64,000 nt of DNA from Sphingomonas sp. BK235 (GTDB taxonomy: Bacteria; Pseudomonadota; Alphaproteobacteria; Sphingomonadales; Sphingomonadaceae). The notes under the pieces were generated by a model, which was not told the origin of the DNA, ran no database searches, and saw only the letters and a program-made list of their open reading frames with translations. Of this stretch, positions 7,769 to 16,095 are shown piece after piece (the stretch's first letter is position 1; each line of letters starts with the position of its first letter). Location of the stretch: NCBI RefSeq assembly GCF_004345855.1, contig NZ_SLXN01000001.1, forward strand, positions 62,001 through 126,000. Reading direction: 5' to 3'. A program made the translations under genes and the position numbers.

Positions 7769-8713
7769 CTACTCCTGGAGATCGAGGCCGAGCCGATAGA
7801 GCCGGTCGGCGTTGCGCCCCCACAGGTCACGTTGCTCGTCGAGCGACAGCCCCGCGGTGAGGCGCTGGTACGCGTCGCGGTAGCGCTCCGGCGGGGCGAA
7901 CAGCGCGTCGGTGGGCAGGTCGCTCGCGATCAGGCAGCGGCGGGTGCCGAACAGCGCGATCGCCTCCTCGAGCAGCGGGCGCACGCGCTCGAAGGTCCAG
8001 TCGCGCGCGACGAAGCCCAGCCCGGAGAGCTTGATCGCGGTGTGCGGCAGCGCGGCGAGCGCGCGCAGCCCGCGCCGCCACTCGCCCAGCCCATCGGGAT
8101 CGTCGAGCACCGGCATGCCGAGATGGTTGACGATCACCGTGATCGCGGGGTGGCGCGCCGCGAGCGCGGCCAGCGCCGGCATCTGCGCGGGATAGCATTG
8201 CAGGTCGAAGGACAGGCCGTGATCGGCGAGCCGCGCGAAGCCCGCCTGCCAGCGCGCGTCACGGCTGAGGTCGACCGCGGCGTAGCGCCGCCGCGGGTCC
8301 GGATGCCAGTTGAGGATCTGGCGGACGCCGCGGACGCGCGGCAGCGCCGCCTGCGCGTGCAGCCGTGCGGCGACGTCGGGCGCGTCGAGCCGCGCGAAGG
8401 CGACGATGGCGTCGGGGCCGTCGCCCGCCTGCGCCAGCGCGTCGAGCCAGTGCGTCTCGTCCAGCGCCTGGTCGGCGCGCGCGCCCGCCTCGACATGGAC
8501 GGTGGCGACGAGCCCCCAGTCCGCCACCGCGGCGCGATGGTCGCGTGGCAGGTAATCGTGCGCGATCGCGGCGACGTCGCCGTTGGGGCCGTCGTCGTCG
8601 AACGGTGGCGCGAGCCAGGGATAGACGATCGCGCCGCGCTGCCAGTGATGCACGTGCGCGTCGACGAAGCGGATCGGGGCGTCGGCTCGCTCGGACGGGG
8701 GCGCGGCGGTCAC
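7769..8713 (-). CDS. LRA2: L-rhamnono-1,4-lactonase (amidohydrolase 2 family, LRA2)
   Basis: A 314-residue amidohydrolase with the metal-binding signature FVDAHVHHW near residues 15-24, then NHLGMP in the middle and the late acid in LIASDLPTD, as in fuconolactonase/rhamnonolactonase enzymes. It opens the lactone made by rhamnose dehydrogenase to L-rhamnonate in the cytoplasm. The start is GTG at 8713, three bases after the upstream stop. The operon context (rhamnonate dehydratase, 2-keto-3-deoxy-acid dehydrogenase, RhaT) points to rhamnose rather than fucose, though both lactones are chemically close. Confidence 0.85.
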   Translation of the reverse strand: MTAAPPSERADAPIRFVDAHVHHWQRGAIVYPWLAPPFDDDGPNGDVAAIAHDYLPRDHRAAVADWGLVATVHVEAGARADQALDETHWLDALAQAGDGPDAIVAFARLDAPDVAARLHAQAALPRVRGVRQILNWHPDPRRRYAAVDLSRDARWQAGFARLADHGLSFDLQCYPAQMPALAALAARHPAITVIVNHLGMPVLDDPDGLGEWRRGLRALAALPHTAIKLSGLGFVARDWTFERVRPLLEEAIALFGTRRCLIASDLPTDALFAPPERYRDAYQRLTAGLSLDEQRDLWGRNADRLYRLGLDLQE

Positions 8714-8716
8714 GGC

Positions 8717-9466
8717 TCAGAAGGTGGTGCGGCCGCCCGACGTGTCGAACGTCGCCGCGGTGGTGAAGCTGCATTCCTCCGAGGCCATGAAACAGACCAT
8801 CGCGGCGGACTCGGCGACGTCGCCCAGCCGCCCCATCGGGATGCGCGCGCGCATATAGTCGACCTGGCTCGGCGGCAGCTGCGCCAGGATCGGGCTGTCG
8901 AAGGTGGCGGGTGTCAGCGCGTTGGCGATCACGCCTTTGCCGGCCAGTTCCTTGCCGAGGCTCTTGGTGAAGCCGATCACGCCGGCCTTGGAGGCGGAAT
9001 AGGCCGAGGCGCTGGGATTGCCCTCCTTGCCCGCGACCGAGGCGACGTTGACGATGCGGCCATAGCCGCGCGCCAGCATCGCGGGCACCACCGCGCGGTT
9101 GCAGTAGAACAGCCCGGAGAGGTTGATCGCCAGCACGCGGTCCCAGCTGTCGAGCGGGAATTCATGGACCGGCGCGGTGGCGCCGGTGATCCCCGCGGAG
9201 CAGACGAGAACGTCGATATGGCCGAGCGCGTCGAGCGTGGCGGCGGCGGCGCGCGCCACCGCGCCCGCGTCGGCGACGTCGAGCGTCTCGACGTGATCCG
9301 CGCCCACCGACGCGGCGGCGTCGCGCAGCGCCGCGGCGTCATTGTCCCACAGGGCGACGCTGGCGCCCTCGGCGGCGAGGCGCTGCGCGGTGGCGAGCCC
9401 GAGTCCCGAGGCGCCGCCGGTGACCAGCGCGGCGCGCCCGGCGAAGCGGCCGGCGAAGACGCTCAC
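8717..9466 (-). CDS. LRA5: L-2-keto-3-deoxyrhamnonate 4-dehydrogenase (SDR, LRA5)
   Basis: A 249-residue short-chain dehydrogenase. It shows the cofactor site TGGASGLG, the SAG motif, the catalytic tyrosine motif YSASK with the preceding Ser in NVASVAG, and an atypical end FDTSGGRTTF. In the alternative L-rhamnose route it oxidises 2-keto-3-deoxy-L-rhamnonate to the 2,4-diketo acid with NAD+. The start is GTG at 9466, overlapping the stop of the FAH-type hydrolase (GTGA), which acts on its product. That direct coupling supports the assignment. A fuconate-pathway SDR is the main alternative. Confidence 0.8.
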   Translation of the reverse strand: MSVFAGRFAGRAALVTGGASGLGLATAQRLAAEGASVALWDNDAAALRDAAASVGADHVETLDVADAGAVARAAAATLDALGHIDVLVCSAGITGATAPVHEFPLDSWDRVLAINLSGLFYCNRAVVPAMLARGYGRIVNVASVAGKEGNPSASAYSASKAGVIGFTKSLGKELAGKGVIANALTPATFDSPILAQLPPSQVDYMRARIPMGRLGDVAESAAMVCFMASEECSFTTAATFDTSGGRTTF

Positions 9467-10311
9467 GACAGCAGCGCCCGGTCGAAGGCGCGGACGTGCT
9501 GGCGCTGCTGCCCAAGTCCGGTGATGCCCAGCTCCATCACGTCGCCGGGACGAAGGAAGATCTTGTCCGGCCGGCGCCCCTCGCCGACGCCGGGGGGCGT
9601 GCCGGTGATCAGCAGGTCGCCGGGCAGCAACGTGACGAAGCGGCTGACATAGGCGATCAGCTCGGCCACCGTGAAGATCATCGTGCGCGTGTTGCCGGTC
9701 TGCATCCGGACTCCGTTGTGATCGAGATGGAGGTCGAGCGCCTGCGGGTCCGCGATCTCGTCGGGCGTGACCAGCCACGGACCGACCGGGCAGAAGGTGT
9801 CATGCCCCTTGCCCTTGGACCATTGCGAGCCGCGCTCCTTCTGATTGAAGCGCTCCGACACGTCGTTGACCAGCACATAGCCTGCGACATGGTCGAGCGC
9901 CGCCGCCTCCGCGACGTAGCGGCACGTGGCGCCGATCACGACGCCGAGCTCCACTTCCCAGTCGCCGTGGGTCGCGCCCTCGGGCAGGACGACGGGGTCG
10001 TCGGGGCCGTTGAGGCTGGTCACCGCCTTCATGAACATCATCGGCTCGGTCGGGATCGGCAGGTTCGACTCGATCGCATGGTCGCGGTAGTTGAGCCCGA
10101 TCGCGACGATCTTGCCGATGCCCGCGACCGGCACGCCGTAGCGCGTCGCGCCGGCGACGGGCGGCAGGGCGGCGGTGTCCAGCCCGCGCAACCGGGCGAG
10201 CGCGTCGACGGTGACGTCGGCGATCACGCCGGACAGGTCGCGCAGCCCGCCGTCGCGGTCGATCATCCCGGGCTTCTCGTTGCCCTTGTCGCCCCAGCGG
10301 CACAGTCTCAT
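9463..10311 (-). CDS. LRA6: 2,4-diketo-3-deoxy-L-rhamnonate hydrolase (FAH family, LRA6)
   Basis: A 282-residue fumarylacetoacetase-family enzyme: MRLCRWGDKGNEKPGM, the core KIVAIGLNYRDHAIES, metal ligands in WEVELGVVIG and YVLVNDVSER, then ITGTPPGVGEG. It cleaves the diketo acid into pyruvate and L-lactate, replacing the aldolase step. Its stop overlaps the start of the partner dehydrogenase. It lies 11 bases after the dehydratase gene, all on the minus strand. A longer upstream frame is open, but the ATG at 10311 begins the conserved N-terminal strand of the family. Confidence 0.85.
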   Translation of the reverse strand: MRLCRWGDKGNEKPGMIDRDGGLRDLSGVIADVTVDALARLRGLDTAALPPVAGATRYGVPVAGIGKIVAIGLNYRDHAIESNLPIPTEPMMFMKAVTSLNGPDDPVVLPEGATHGDWEVELGVVIGATCRYVAEAAALDHVAGYVLVNDVSERFNQKERGSQWSKGKGHDTFCPVGPWLVTPDEIADPQALDLHLDHNGVRMQTGNTRTMIFTVAELIAYVSRFVTLLPGDLLITGTPPGVGEGRRPDKIFLRPGDVMELGITGLGQQRQHVRAFDRALLS

Positions 10312-10322
10312 CGTCGCGATCC

Positions 10323-11567
10323 TCAGTGGGTATAGGGCCGGCGCAGCGGCACGTCGGGGTTGAGCGTCACGCCGAAGCCGGGCGCGTCGAGCGCGGACAC
10401 CGCCAGCCGCCCGCGCTCGGGCACGGGCTCGCCGAGCAGCTGGGGCGCGAACATCGGCACCACCTCGCTCGCGTCGGGGTGCATCATCAGGAATTCGGCG
10501 AAGGGCGAGTGGTGGCGCGTCGCGACGAAATGATAGCTGTACACGCTCGACCCGTGCGGGATCACCAGCACGCCGCGGCTCTCGGCATAGGCCGAGATCT
10601 TGAGCAGCTCGGTCAGCCCGCCGCACCAGCCCACGTCGGGCTGGATGATGTCGCAGCAGCCCATGTCGATCAGCAGGCGGAAGCCCCAGCGCGTCGCCTC
10701 ATGCTCGCCGGTGGTGACCAGCATCCCCGGCGGCACCTTGCGCTTCAGCTCGGCATAGCCCCAGTAATCGTCGGGTGAGAGCGCTTCCTCGATCCACTTG
10801 AGCCCGCATTCGTCCCACGCGCGCCGCGCCAACCGGGTGGCATAGTCCAGGTCCAGCGACATCCAGCAATCGTACATCAGCCAGAAATCGTCGCCGCAAC
10901 GCTTGCGCATGTCGGCCAGCAGCGCGAGGTTGCGCGCCATGCCTTCCTCGCCCTCGGCGGGGCCGTGATGCAGCGGCAGCTTGCCGCCGATGAAGCCGAG
11001 CGACTGGGCGATGTCGGGGCGTGCGCCGGTGGCGTAGAAGCTCAGCTCGTCGCGCACCGCGCCGCCGATCATCTGGTAGACCGGCTCGTCGCGCAATTGG
11101 CCGAGCAGGTCCCACAGCGCCAGGTCGACACCGGAGATGGCGTTCACCACCAGTCCCTTGCGGCCGTAGAACTGGCTAGCATGGTACATCTGGTCCCAGA
11201 TCTTCTCGATCTCGCTGGGATCGCGGCCCTCGAGGAAACGCGCGAGATGGCGCTCGACGATATAGCAAGCCGGCTCGCCCCCGGTGGTCACCGCGAAGCC
11301 GACCGTGCCGTCCTCCGCCTCGATCTCCACCACCAGCGTCCCCAGCACGTTGATGCCGAACGACCGTCGCGACGACCGATATTCGGGGTAGCGGCTCATC
11401 GGCGTGGCGATATGATCGTCGATCCAGTGCGCACCCGCCTGATCGTGATAATCGGCGCCCGCGCCGGTGGCGGTGAAGGCGCGGACGTGACGGATACGCG
11501 GTAGCGGCAAAAGGTCCTCCCCGTGGCCATGCGTCGACACAGATGGCTTCACATTATGGGATGACAT
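10323..11567 (-). CDS. rhmD: L-rhamnonate dehydratase (enolase superfamily, LRA3)
   Basis: A 414-residue protein starting [12 protein letters not shown]. It has the capping domain followed by the (beta/alpha)7-beta barrel, with metal-ligand regions [21 protein letters not shown] and [11 protein letters not shown], and the catalytic histidine segment [11 protein letters not shown] that marks L-rhamnonate dehydratase. It removes water from L-rhamnonate to give 2-keto-3-deoxy-L-rhamnonate using Mg2+. It is first in the minus-strand operon, separated from the divergent rhamnose dehydrogenase gene by only 56 bases. An in-frame ATG 69 bases upstream would run into that shared promoter and is less likely. 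Confidence 0.9.
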   Translation of the reverse strand: MSSHNVKPSVSTHGHGEDLLPLPRIRHVRAFTATGAGADYHDQAGAHWIDDHIATPMSRYPEYRSSRRSFGINVLGTLVVEIEAEDGTVGFAVTTGGEPACYIVERHLARFLEGRDPSEIEKIWDQMYHASQFYGRKGLVVNAISGVDLALWDLLGQLRDEPVYQMIGGAVRDELSFYATGARPDIAQSLGFIGGKLPLHHGPAEGEEGMARNLALLADMRKRCGDDFWLMYDCWMSLDLDYATRLARRAWDECGLKWIEEALSPDDYWGYAELKRKVPPGMLVTTGEHEATRWGFRLLIDMGCCDIIQPDVGWCGGLTELLKISAYAESRGVLVIPHGSSVYSYHFVATRHHSPFAEFLMMHPDASEVVPMFAPQLLGEPVPERGRLAVSALDAPGFGVTLNPDVPLRRPYTH

Positions 11568-11583
11568 GCTAATTTGTGGGACA
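11553..11583. promoter_or_regulatory. Candidate IclR operator between divergent rhamnose operons
   Basis: Two similar half-sites, ATTATGGGA (11553-11561) and TTTGTGGGA (11573-11581), stand exactly 20 bases apart, two helical turns, in the short gap between rhmD (-) and the dehydrogenase gene (+). The second extends to TGTGGGAC (11575-11582). The same 8-mer occurs inverted upstream of the TonB receptor of this module. Assignment to the IclR regulator is inference. Confidence 0.4.
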
Positions 11584-11623
11584 GGGTGCGTCAAGCGGAC
11601 GTGCCACAGGAGGGGAACCGGCG

Positions 11624-12391
11624 ATGATATCGCCACTTCTGGCGGCGAGGACGGTGCTGGTCACCGGCGGGGCGGCGGGTATCGGCCGCGCGGTGGCGCT
11701 CGGCTGCGCGCGCCACGGCGCGGATGTCGCGGTCAACGACCTCGATGCGGCCGCGGCGGAGGGGGTGGCAGCAGAGATCACCGCGATGGGGCGGCGCGCC
11801 GTCGCGATCGGCGGGGACGTGGCCGAGCCGGCGACCGCCGCGCGCTGCGTCGCCGCGGCGGTCGCGGCGCTGGGTCGGCTCGACGTGCTGGTGAGCAACG
11901 CCGGTATCTGCCCGTTCCACGCCTTCCTCGACCTGCCCGCGCCGCTGCTCGAGCGTACCACCGCGGTGAACCTGCACGGCGCCTTCTACATGGCGCAGGC
12001 CGCGGCCAATCAGATGGTGCGCCAGGGCCATGGCGGCGCGATCGTGGCGATGTCGTCGATCTCGGCGCTGGTCGGTGGGGCGATGCAGACGCATTACACC
12101 CCGACCAAGGCCGGCGTGCTGTCGTTGATGCAGTCGGCGGCGATCGCGCTCGGCCCGCACGGCATCCGCTGCAACGCGCTGCTGCCCGGCACGATCGCGA
12201 CCGAGATCAACCGCGACGATCTCGCGCAGCCGGGCAAGCGCGAGCAGATGGCGGCGCGCGTGCCGCTGGGCCGGCTCGGCGAGCCGGAGGATCTCGTCGG
12301 GCCCGCGGTGTTCCTGGCGTCCGACCTGGCCGGCTATGTCACCGGTGCGGCGCTGCTGGTCGACGGCGGCGCGTTCGTGAACCTCCAGTAG
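11624..12391 (+). CDS. LRA1: L-rhamnose 1-dehydrogenase (SDR, LRA1)
   Basis: A 255-residue short-chain dehydrogenase. It has the nucleotide-binding TGGAAGIG, the SNAG motif, Ser in AMSSISA, and catalytic YTPTK with Lys four residues after Tyr. The C-terminal [14 protein letters not shown] is standard for SDRs. It oxidises L-rhamnose (pyranose or furanose) to the 1,4-lactone, the first step of the pathway. GGAGGGG precedes the ATG at 11624. It is read divergently from the other four pathway genes and is followed 77 bases later by the IclR gene, so regulator and first enzyme are probably co-transcribed. A different sugar dehydrogenase specificity cannot be excluded by sequence. Confidence 0.8.
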   Translation: MISPLLAARTVLVTGGAAGIGRAVALGCARHGADVAVNDLDAAAAEGVAAEITAMGRRAVAIGGDVAEPATAARCVAAAVAALGRLDVLVSNAGICPFHAFLDLPAPLLERTTAVNLHGAFYMAQAAANQMVRQGHGGAIVAMSSISALVGGAMQTHYTPTKAGVLSLMQSAAIALGPHGIRCNALLPGTIATEINRDDLAQPGKREQMAARVPLGRLGEPEDLVGPAVFLASDLAGYVTGAALLVDGGAFVNLQ

Positions 12392-12468
12392 CGCCGCGCT
12401 GCTGAGAACGGTATCGCAGGATGGTGCGGCGGGACGACGGATCGTCCACCGACGAGAGGAAGGATGCC

Positions 12469-13323
12469 ATGCCGAAGGTCGCCACGCCGAGGCGAGACGA
12501 GGACGACACACCGGCGAGCGTGGGGGCGGGCAGCCAGACGCTGATGCGCGGGCTCGACCTGATCGAGGCGGTCGCGCAGGGCAGCCTGAACATCGCCGAG
12601 ATCGCCGAGCGGCTCGGGCTGACGAAGAGCACCGCCTATCGACTCGCCTCCGCGCTGGTGGACCGCGGCTATCTCGGCGCGGCGCCGCGCGCGGGCTATC
12701 GGCTCGGGCCCAAGCTGCTGGAACTCGGCTTCGTGGCGCAGGGGCAGGTGGACATCATCCAGGCGGCGCGGCCGCATATCGAGGCGCTGTCGGCGCGAAG
12801 CGAGGACACGGTCCACCTCGGCGTGCTCGACGCGCACCAGGCGCTCTATCTCGACAAGGTGTCGGGGCAGCGCCGCGTCACCGTCTCCAGCCGCGTCGGC
12901 GACCGCCATCCGCTGACCTCGACCGGGCTCGGCAAGGCGCTGATGCTCGACCATGACGCCGCTTATTGGCAGCAGCGGTTCGACGCCGAGCAGATCGCGC
13001 ACGCGGGTCGCGACTGGGCGGTGTGGCTCGCGCGGATGCGCGACTATGCCGCGGCGGGGCGCGCCTTCGATCTCGAGGAGAATGAGGACCAGATCCGCTG
13101 CGTCGCGGCCCCGGTGCGGGACGCGCGCGGCGTGATCGTGGGGGCGATCAGCGTCTCGAGCGCGGCGCATTACATGAGTGACGCGCGCATGGCGGACCTC
13201 GCCGAGGAGGTGGTGCGCACCGCCAGCGCGATCAGCGCCGAGATCGGCTGGACCGGGCCGCGCCGCGACAGTGACGACGCCGCCGGGTCAAACCAGCATG
13301 TGCAACAGCCTATCACTTATTGA
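12469..13323 (+). CDS. IclR-family regulator of the rhamnose module
   Basis: A 284-residue regulator with an N-terminal winged helix-turn-helix (residues about 20-85, LNIAEIAERLGLTKSTAYRL). It is followed by an IclR effector domain containing GDRHPLTSTGLGKAL and DLEENEDQIRCVAAPVRD. An AGAGGAAGG ribosome site precedes ATG 12469. Lying between the rhamnose enzymes and the TonB receptor, it most likely senses rhamnose or a pathway acid and controls both divergent operons and the receptor. The shared TGTGGGAC element supports this. Repressor or activator action cannot be told from sequence. Confidence 0.85.
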   Translation: MPKVATPRRDEDDTPASVGAGSQTLMRGLDLIEAVAQGSLNIAEIAERLGLTKSTAYRLASALVDRGYLGAAPRAGYRLGPKLLELGFVAQGQVDIIQAARPHIEALSARSEDTVHLGVLDAHQALYLDKVSGQRRVTVSSRVGDRHPLTSTGLGKALMLDHDAAYWQQRFDAEQIAHAGRDWAVWLARMRDYAAAGRAFDLEENEDQIRCVAAPVRDARGVIVGAISVSSAAHYMSDARMADLAEEVVRTASAISAEIGWTGPRRDSDDAAGSNQHVQQPITY

Positions 13324-13332
13324 AAAAATTTA

Positions 13333-13340
13333 GTCCCACA
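13333..13340 (-). promoter_or_regulatory. Second copy of the TGTGGGAC element, upstream of the TonB receptor
   Basis: Read on the minus strand, 13333-13340 is TGTGGGAC, identical to 11575-11582. It lies about 80 bases before the receptor start in an AT-rich stretch (TTGAAAAAATTTAG at 13320-13333) that could be the promoter. Confidence 0.3.
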
Positions 13341-13420
13341 GTATGGACAGATGATCATGATGTGATACCCCTCTGTCATGGTGACCGGGCGACATGCCCC
13401 GGCCCTTGGGGAGGAATGTC

Positions 13421-16075
13421 ATGGATCGCCGTAGCCGTCGTCTGCGTTACCTGGCCTCGGTGGCGCTGCTGCCGTTCACCTGTGCCGTCGCGCCCGCACT
13501 CGCGCAGGACGCCCCGGCCGCGCCCGCGACCGCCGAGGCGGACGTGCGGCAGAGCGAAGCCGAGGCGGCCGACGACATCGTCGTCACCGGCACGCTGGTG
13601 CGCGGGATCGCGCCGGTCGGCACCAACGTGATCGGCATCGGCAGCCGCGACGTCGAGCGCTCGGGCGCGGTGAACGCGCAGCAGCTGCTCGCGCAGGTCC
13701 CGCAGGTCAGCAACTTCTTCAACGGCACGCCCGCGCCCAACGGCGATGTCGGCTATCCCGTGGCGGTGCCGGTGATCCGCAACCTGCCGGGCTACAATTC
13801 GACGCTGACGCTGCTCAACGGCCGGCGGCTGGTGAACCTCGGGATCATCCAGGCGGCGGGCGATCCCGGCGTGCTGCCCGTCTCGGTGATCGAGCGCGTC
13901 GAGGTGGTGCCCGACGGCGGCTCGGCGACCTACGGGTCCGACGCGGTGGGCGGCACGATCAACTTCATCCCGCGCACCCGCTTCGACGGTGTGCAGGTGG
14001 ACGCCAGCTACGGCCTCGCCGCGGATTACCGGCAGCGCTACGTCAGCGCGATCGCGGGCAAGGCGTGGGACGGCGGCTCGCTCTACGCCGCTTATTCCTT
14101 CGCCAACAACGACGCGCTGCTCGGCCGCGAGCGCGACTATGTCTCGCAATATCGCGTCGACGAGGGCGGTGCCGATTACCGCAGCAGCAATTGCGCGCTG
14201 CCCAACGTGATCGCGAACGGCGTGTCCTACGCGCTGCCCGGGCGGACTCCCGGCGCCAACCGCTGCGACACGTCCGACGCCGGCTCGATCTTCCCCGAGC
14301 AGCGCCGCCACAGCGCCTTCGTGTTCCTGACGCAGCAGCTCGCGCCGTGGCTGCGCTTCGAGAACCAGGTCTATTATTCGAGCATGGTGTCGCGCAGCTA
14401 TCGCAGCCAGATCGGCTCGACCGTCTCGATCGACGCGACCAACCCCTTCTTCCAGCCGATCGCGGGGGAGACGTCGCAGACGGTCCAGCTCGCCTATGAT
14501 CCGGTATGGGGCAGCGACCGCTACTCGCGCATCTTCACCAGCCAATGGGGCGTGTCGCCGAAGCTCACCGCGTCGCTGCCGGGCGATTTCCAGCTCGAGC
14601 TGCGCGGCAGCTACGGGCGCGGCTATATCCGGCTGACCGAGCAGACGTTCAATGCCGCGCTCGAATCGGCGGCGCTGCAGGGCACGACGCGCGACACCGC
14701 GCTCAACCCCTATGACCTGACGCAGACCAACCCCGCGCTGCTCGCCGCGATCCACGATTACGGCAATTACGCGGTCTCGGGCACCGAGATGAGCGAGGGC
14801 CGCGCGGTGATCAACGGCTCGCTGCTGACGCTGCCGGGCGGCGCGGTGCGCGTCGCGCTGGGCGGTGAGGTGCGGCACGAGCGGCAGGACGTGCGCAACA
14901 CCCAGGCGCGGCTCGGCGAGGGCCAATATGGCGAGCTGTTCGTCGGCCAGCGCGACATCGGCTCGGCCTTCGCCGAGGCGGTGGTGCCGGTGTTCGGCGA
15001 GGAGAACGGCTTCGCCGGCATGCGCCGGCTGACGCTGTCGGGCGCGGTGCGCTACGACCATTACAGCGACGCCGGCAGCGCGTGGAATCCCAAGGTCGGC
15101 GTCACCTGGCTGCCGTTCGAGGCGCTGACGCTGCGCGGCAATTACGGCACCTCGTTCAGCGCGCCGCAGCTCGGCGACACCAGCGCCGCGGCGGACACGC
15201 GCGCGCAGGTGTTCAACAACAGCTTCAACATCGCGCCGGACGCGGCGATCACCGAGGCGCAGCGGCGCACCGTGCTGATCGCCGGCGGCAACCTCGACCT
15301 GCGGCCGCAGACCGCCAAGACCTTCTCGGTCGGCGCCGACCTGCGCCCCGCCGCGATCCCGGGGCTGACCGTCAGCGGCACCTATTACTGGGTCAAGTTC
15401 GAGAATCTCATCTCGATCACGCCGGTGTTCGACAGCGCGATCTATCTGCCCGCGTTCGCGCGCTACATCACGATCAACCCGACGCTGGAGCAGGCGCGCG
15501 AACTGCTCGCGGGCTTCCGGCTCGACGGCGTCGCCAGCGTCGACGCGCTCTACGCCAACGGCCAGAGCCCCTATCTGATCGCCGACGCGCGCCGCTACAA
15601 TCTCGGCATCCAGCGCACGCAGGGGATCGACTATAACATCAGCTATGAGCGGACCACCGGCTTCGGCGCGATCAACGCCTCGGTGGCGGGCTCGTACACG
15701 CTGGTGCGCGACAGCCGGCCGTTCGCCGACGGGCCGCGCAGCAGCGCCTTCGACTCGGGCGCGCCGCGGCTGACGCTGGTCGGCACGCTCGGCGCCAAGG
15801 CGGGCAACGTCTCCGGGCAGGTGCAATATTTCCGCACCGACGGGTTCGACCTGGGCAACAGCACGCGCCAGACACGCGTCGCCGCCTTCGACCCGGTCAA
15901 CCTGTTCCTCGCGATCGACCTGCCGAGCGTCTCGGCCAAGCGGCCGCCGCAGCTCAGCCTGACGGTGCAGAACCTGTTCGACAAGGATCCGCCCTTCTTC
16001 AACGGCGGCAGCGGCTATACCAACGGCAGCACCTACGGGCGGCTCGTCTTGCTCGGCGTGCGCGCGGGCTTCTGA
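13421..16075 (+). CDS. TonB-dependent receptor, rhamnoside module
   Basis: An 884-residue outer-membrane receptor. A signal peptide of about 29 residues ends at ALAQ, a TonB-box-like DDIVVTGTLVRG follows near residue 50, then a plug domain with ERVEVVPDGGSATYGSDAVG. The C-terminal barrel finishes in aromatic GVRAGF, as needed for BAM insertion. GGGGAGGAATGTC precedes the ATG. It should import rhamnose-containing oligosaccharides, which the GH78 enzyme encoded 20 bases downstream then trims in the periplasm. Substrate is inferred only from neighbours. Confidence 0.9.
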   Translation: MDRRSRRLRYLASVALLPFTCAVAPALAQDAPAAPATAEADVRQSEAEAADDIVVTGTLVRGIAPVGTNVIGIGSRDVERSGAVNAQQLLAQVPQVSNFFNGTPAPNGDVGYPVAVPVIRNLPGYNSTLTLLNGRRLVNLGIIQAAGDPGVLPVSVIERVEVVPDGGSATYGSDAVGGTINFIPRTRFDGVQVDASYGLAADYRQRYVSAIAGKAWDGGSLYAAYSFANNDALLGRERDYVSQYRVDEGGADYRSSNCALPNVIANGVSYALPGRTPGANRCDTSDAGSIFPEQRRHSAFVFLTQQLAPWLRFENQVYYSSMVSRSYRSQIGSTVSIDATNPFFQPIAGETSQTVQLAYDPVWGSDRYSRIFTSQWGVSPKLTASLPGDFQLELRGSYGRGYIRLTEQTFNAALESAALQGTTRDTALNPYDLTQTNPALLAAIHDYGNYAVSGTEMSEGRAVINGSLLTLPGGAVRVALGGEVRHERQDVRNTQARLGEGQYGELFVGQRDIGSAFAEAVVPVFGEENGFAGMRRLTLSGAVRYDHYSDAGSAWNPKVGVTWLPFEALTLRGNYGTSFSAPQLGDTSAAADTRAQVFNNSFNIAPDAAITEAQRRTVLIAGGNLDLRPQTAKTFSVGADLRPAAIPGLTVSGTYYWVKFENLISITPVFDSAIYLPAFARYITINPTLEQARELLAGFRLDGVASVDALYANGQSPYLIADARRYNLGIQRTQGIDYNISYERTTGFGAINASVAGSYTLVRDSRPFADGPRSSAFDSGAPRLTLVGTLGAKAGNVSGQVQYFRTDGFDLGNSTRQTRVAAFDPVNLFLAIDLPSVSAKRPPQLSLTVQNLFDKDPPFFNGGSGYTNGSTYGRLVLLGVRAGF

Positions 16076-16095
16076 CGGCGGGAGACGAACGACCG

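Noticed and set aside
9466..9778. Longer N-terminus for the rhamnose-pathway SDR
   Set aside because: The GTG overlapping the preceding stop gives the normal SDR N-terminus; the upstream part is the shadow of the hydrolase gene.
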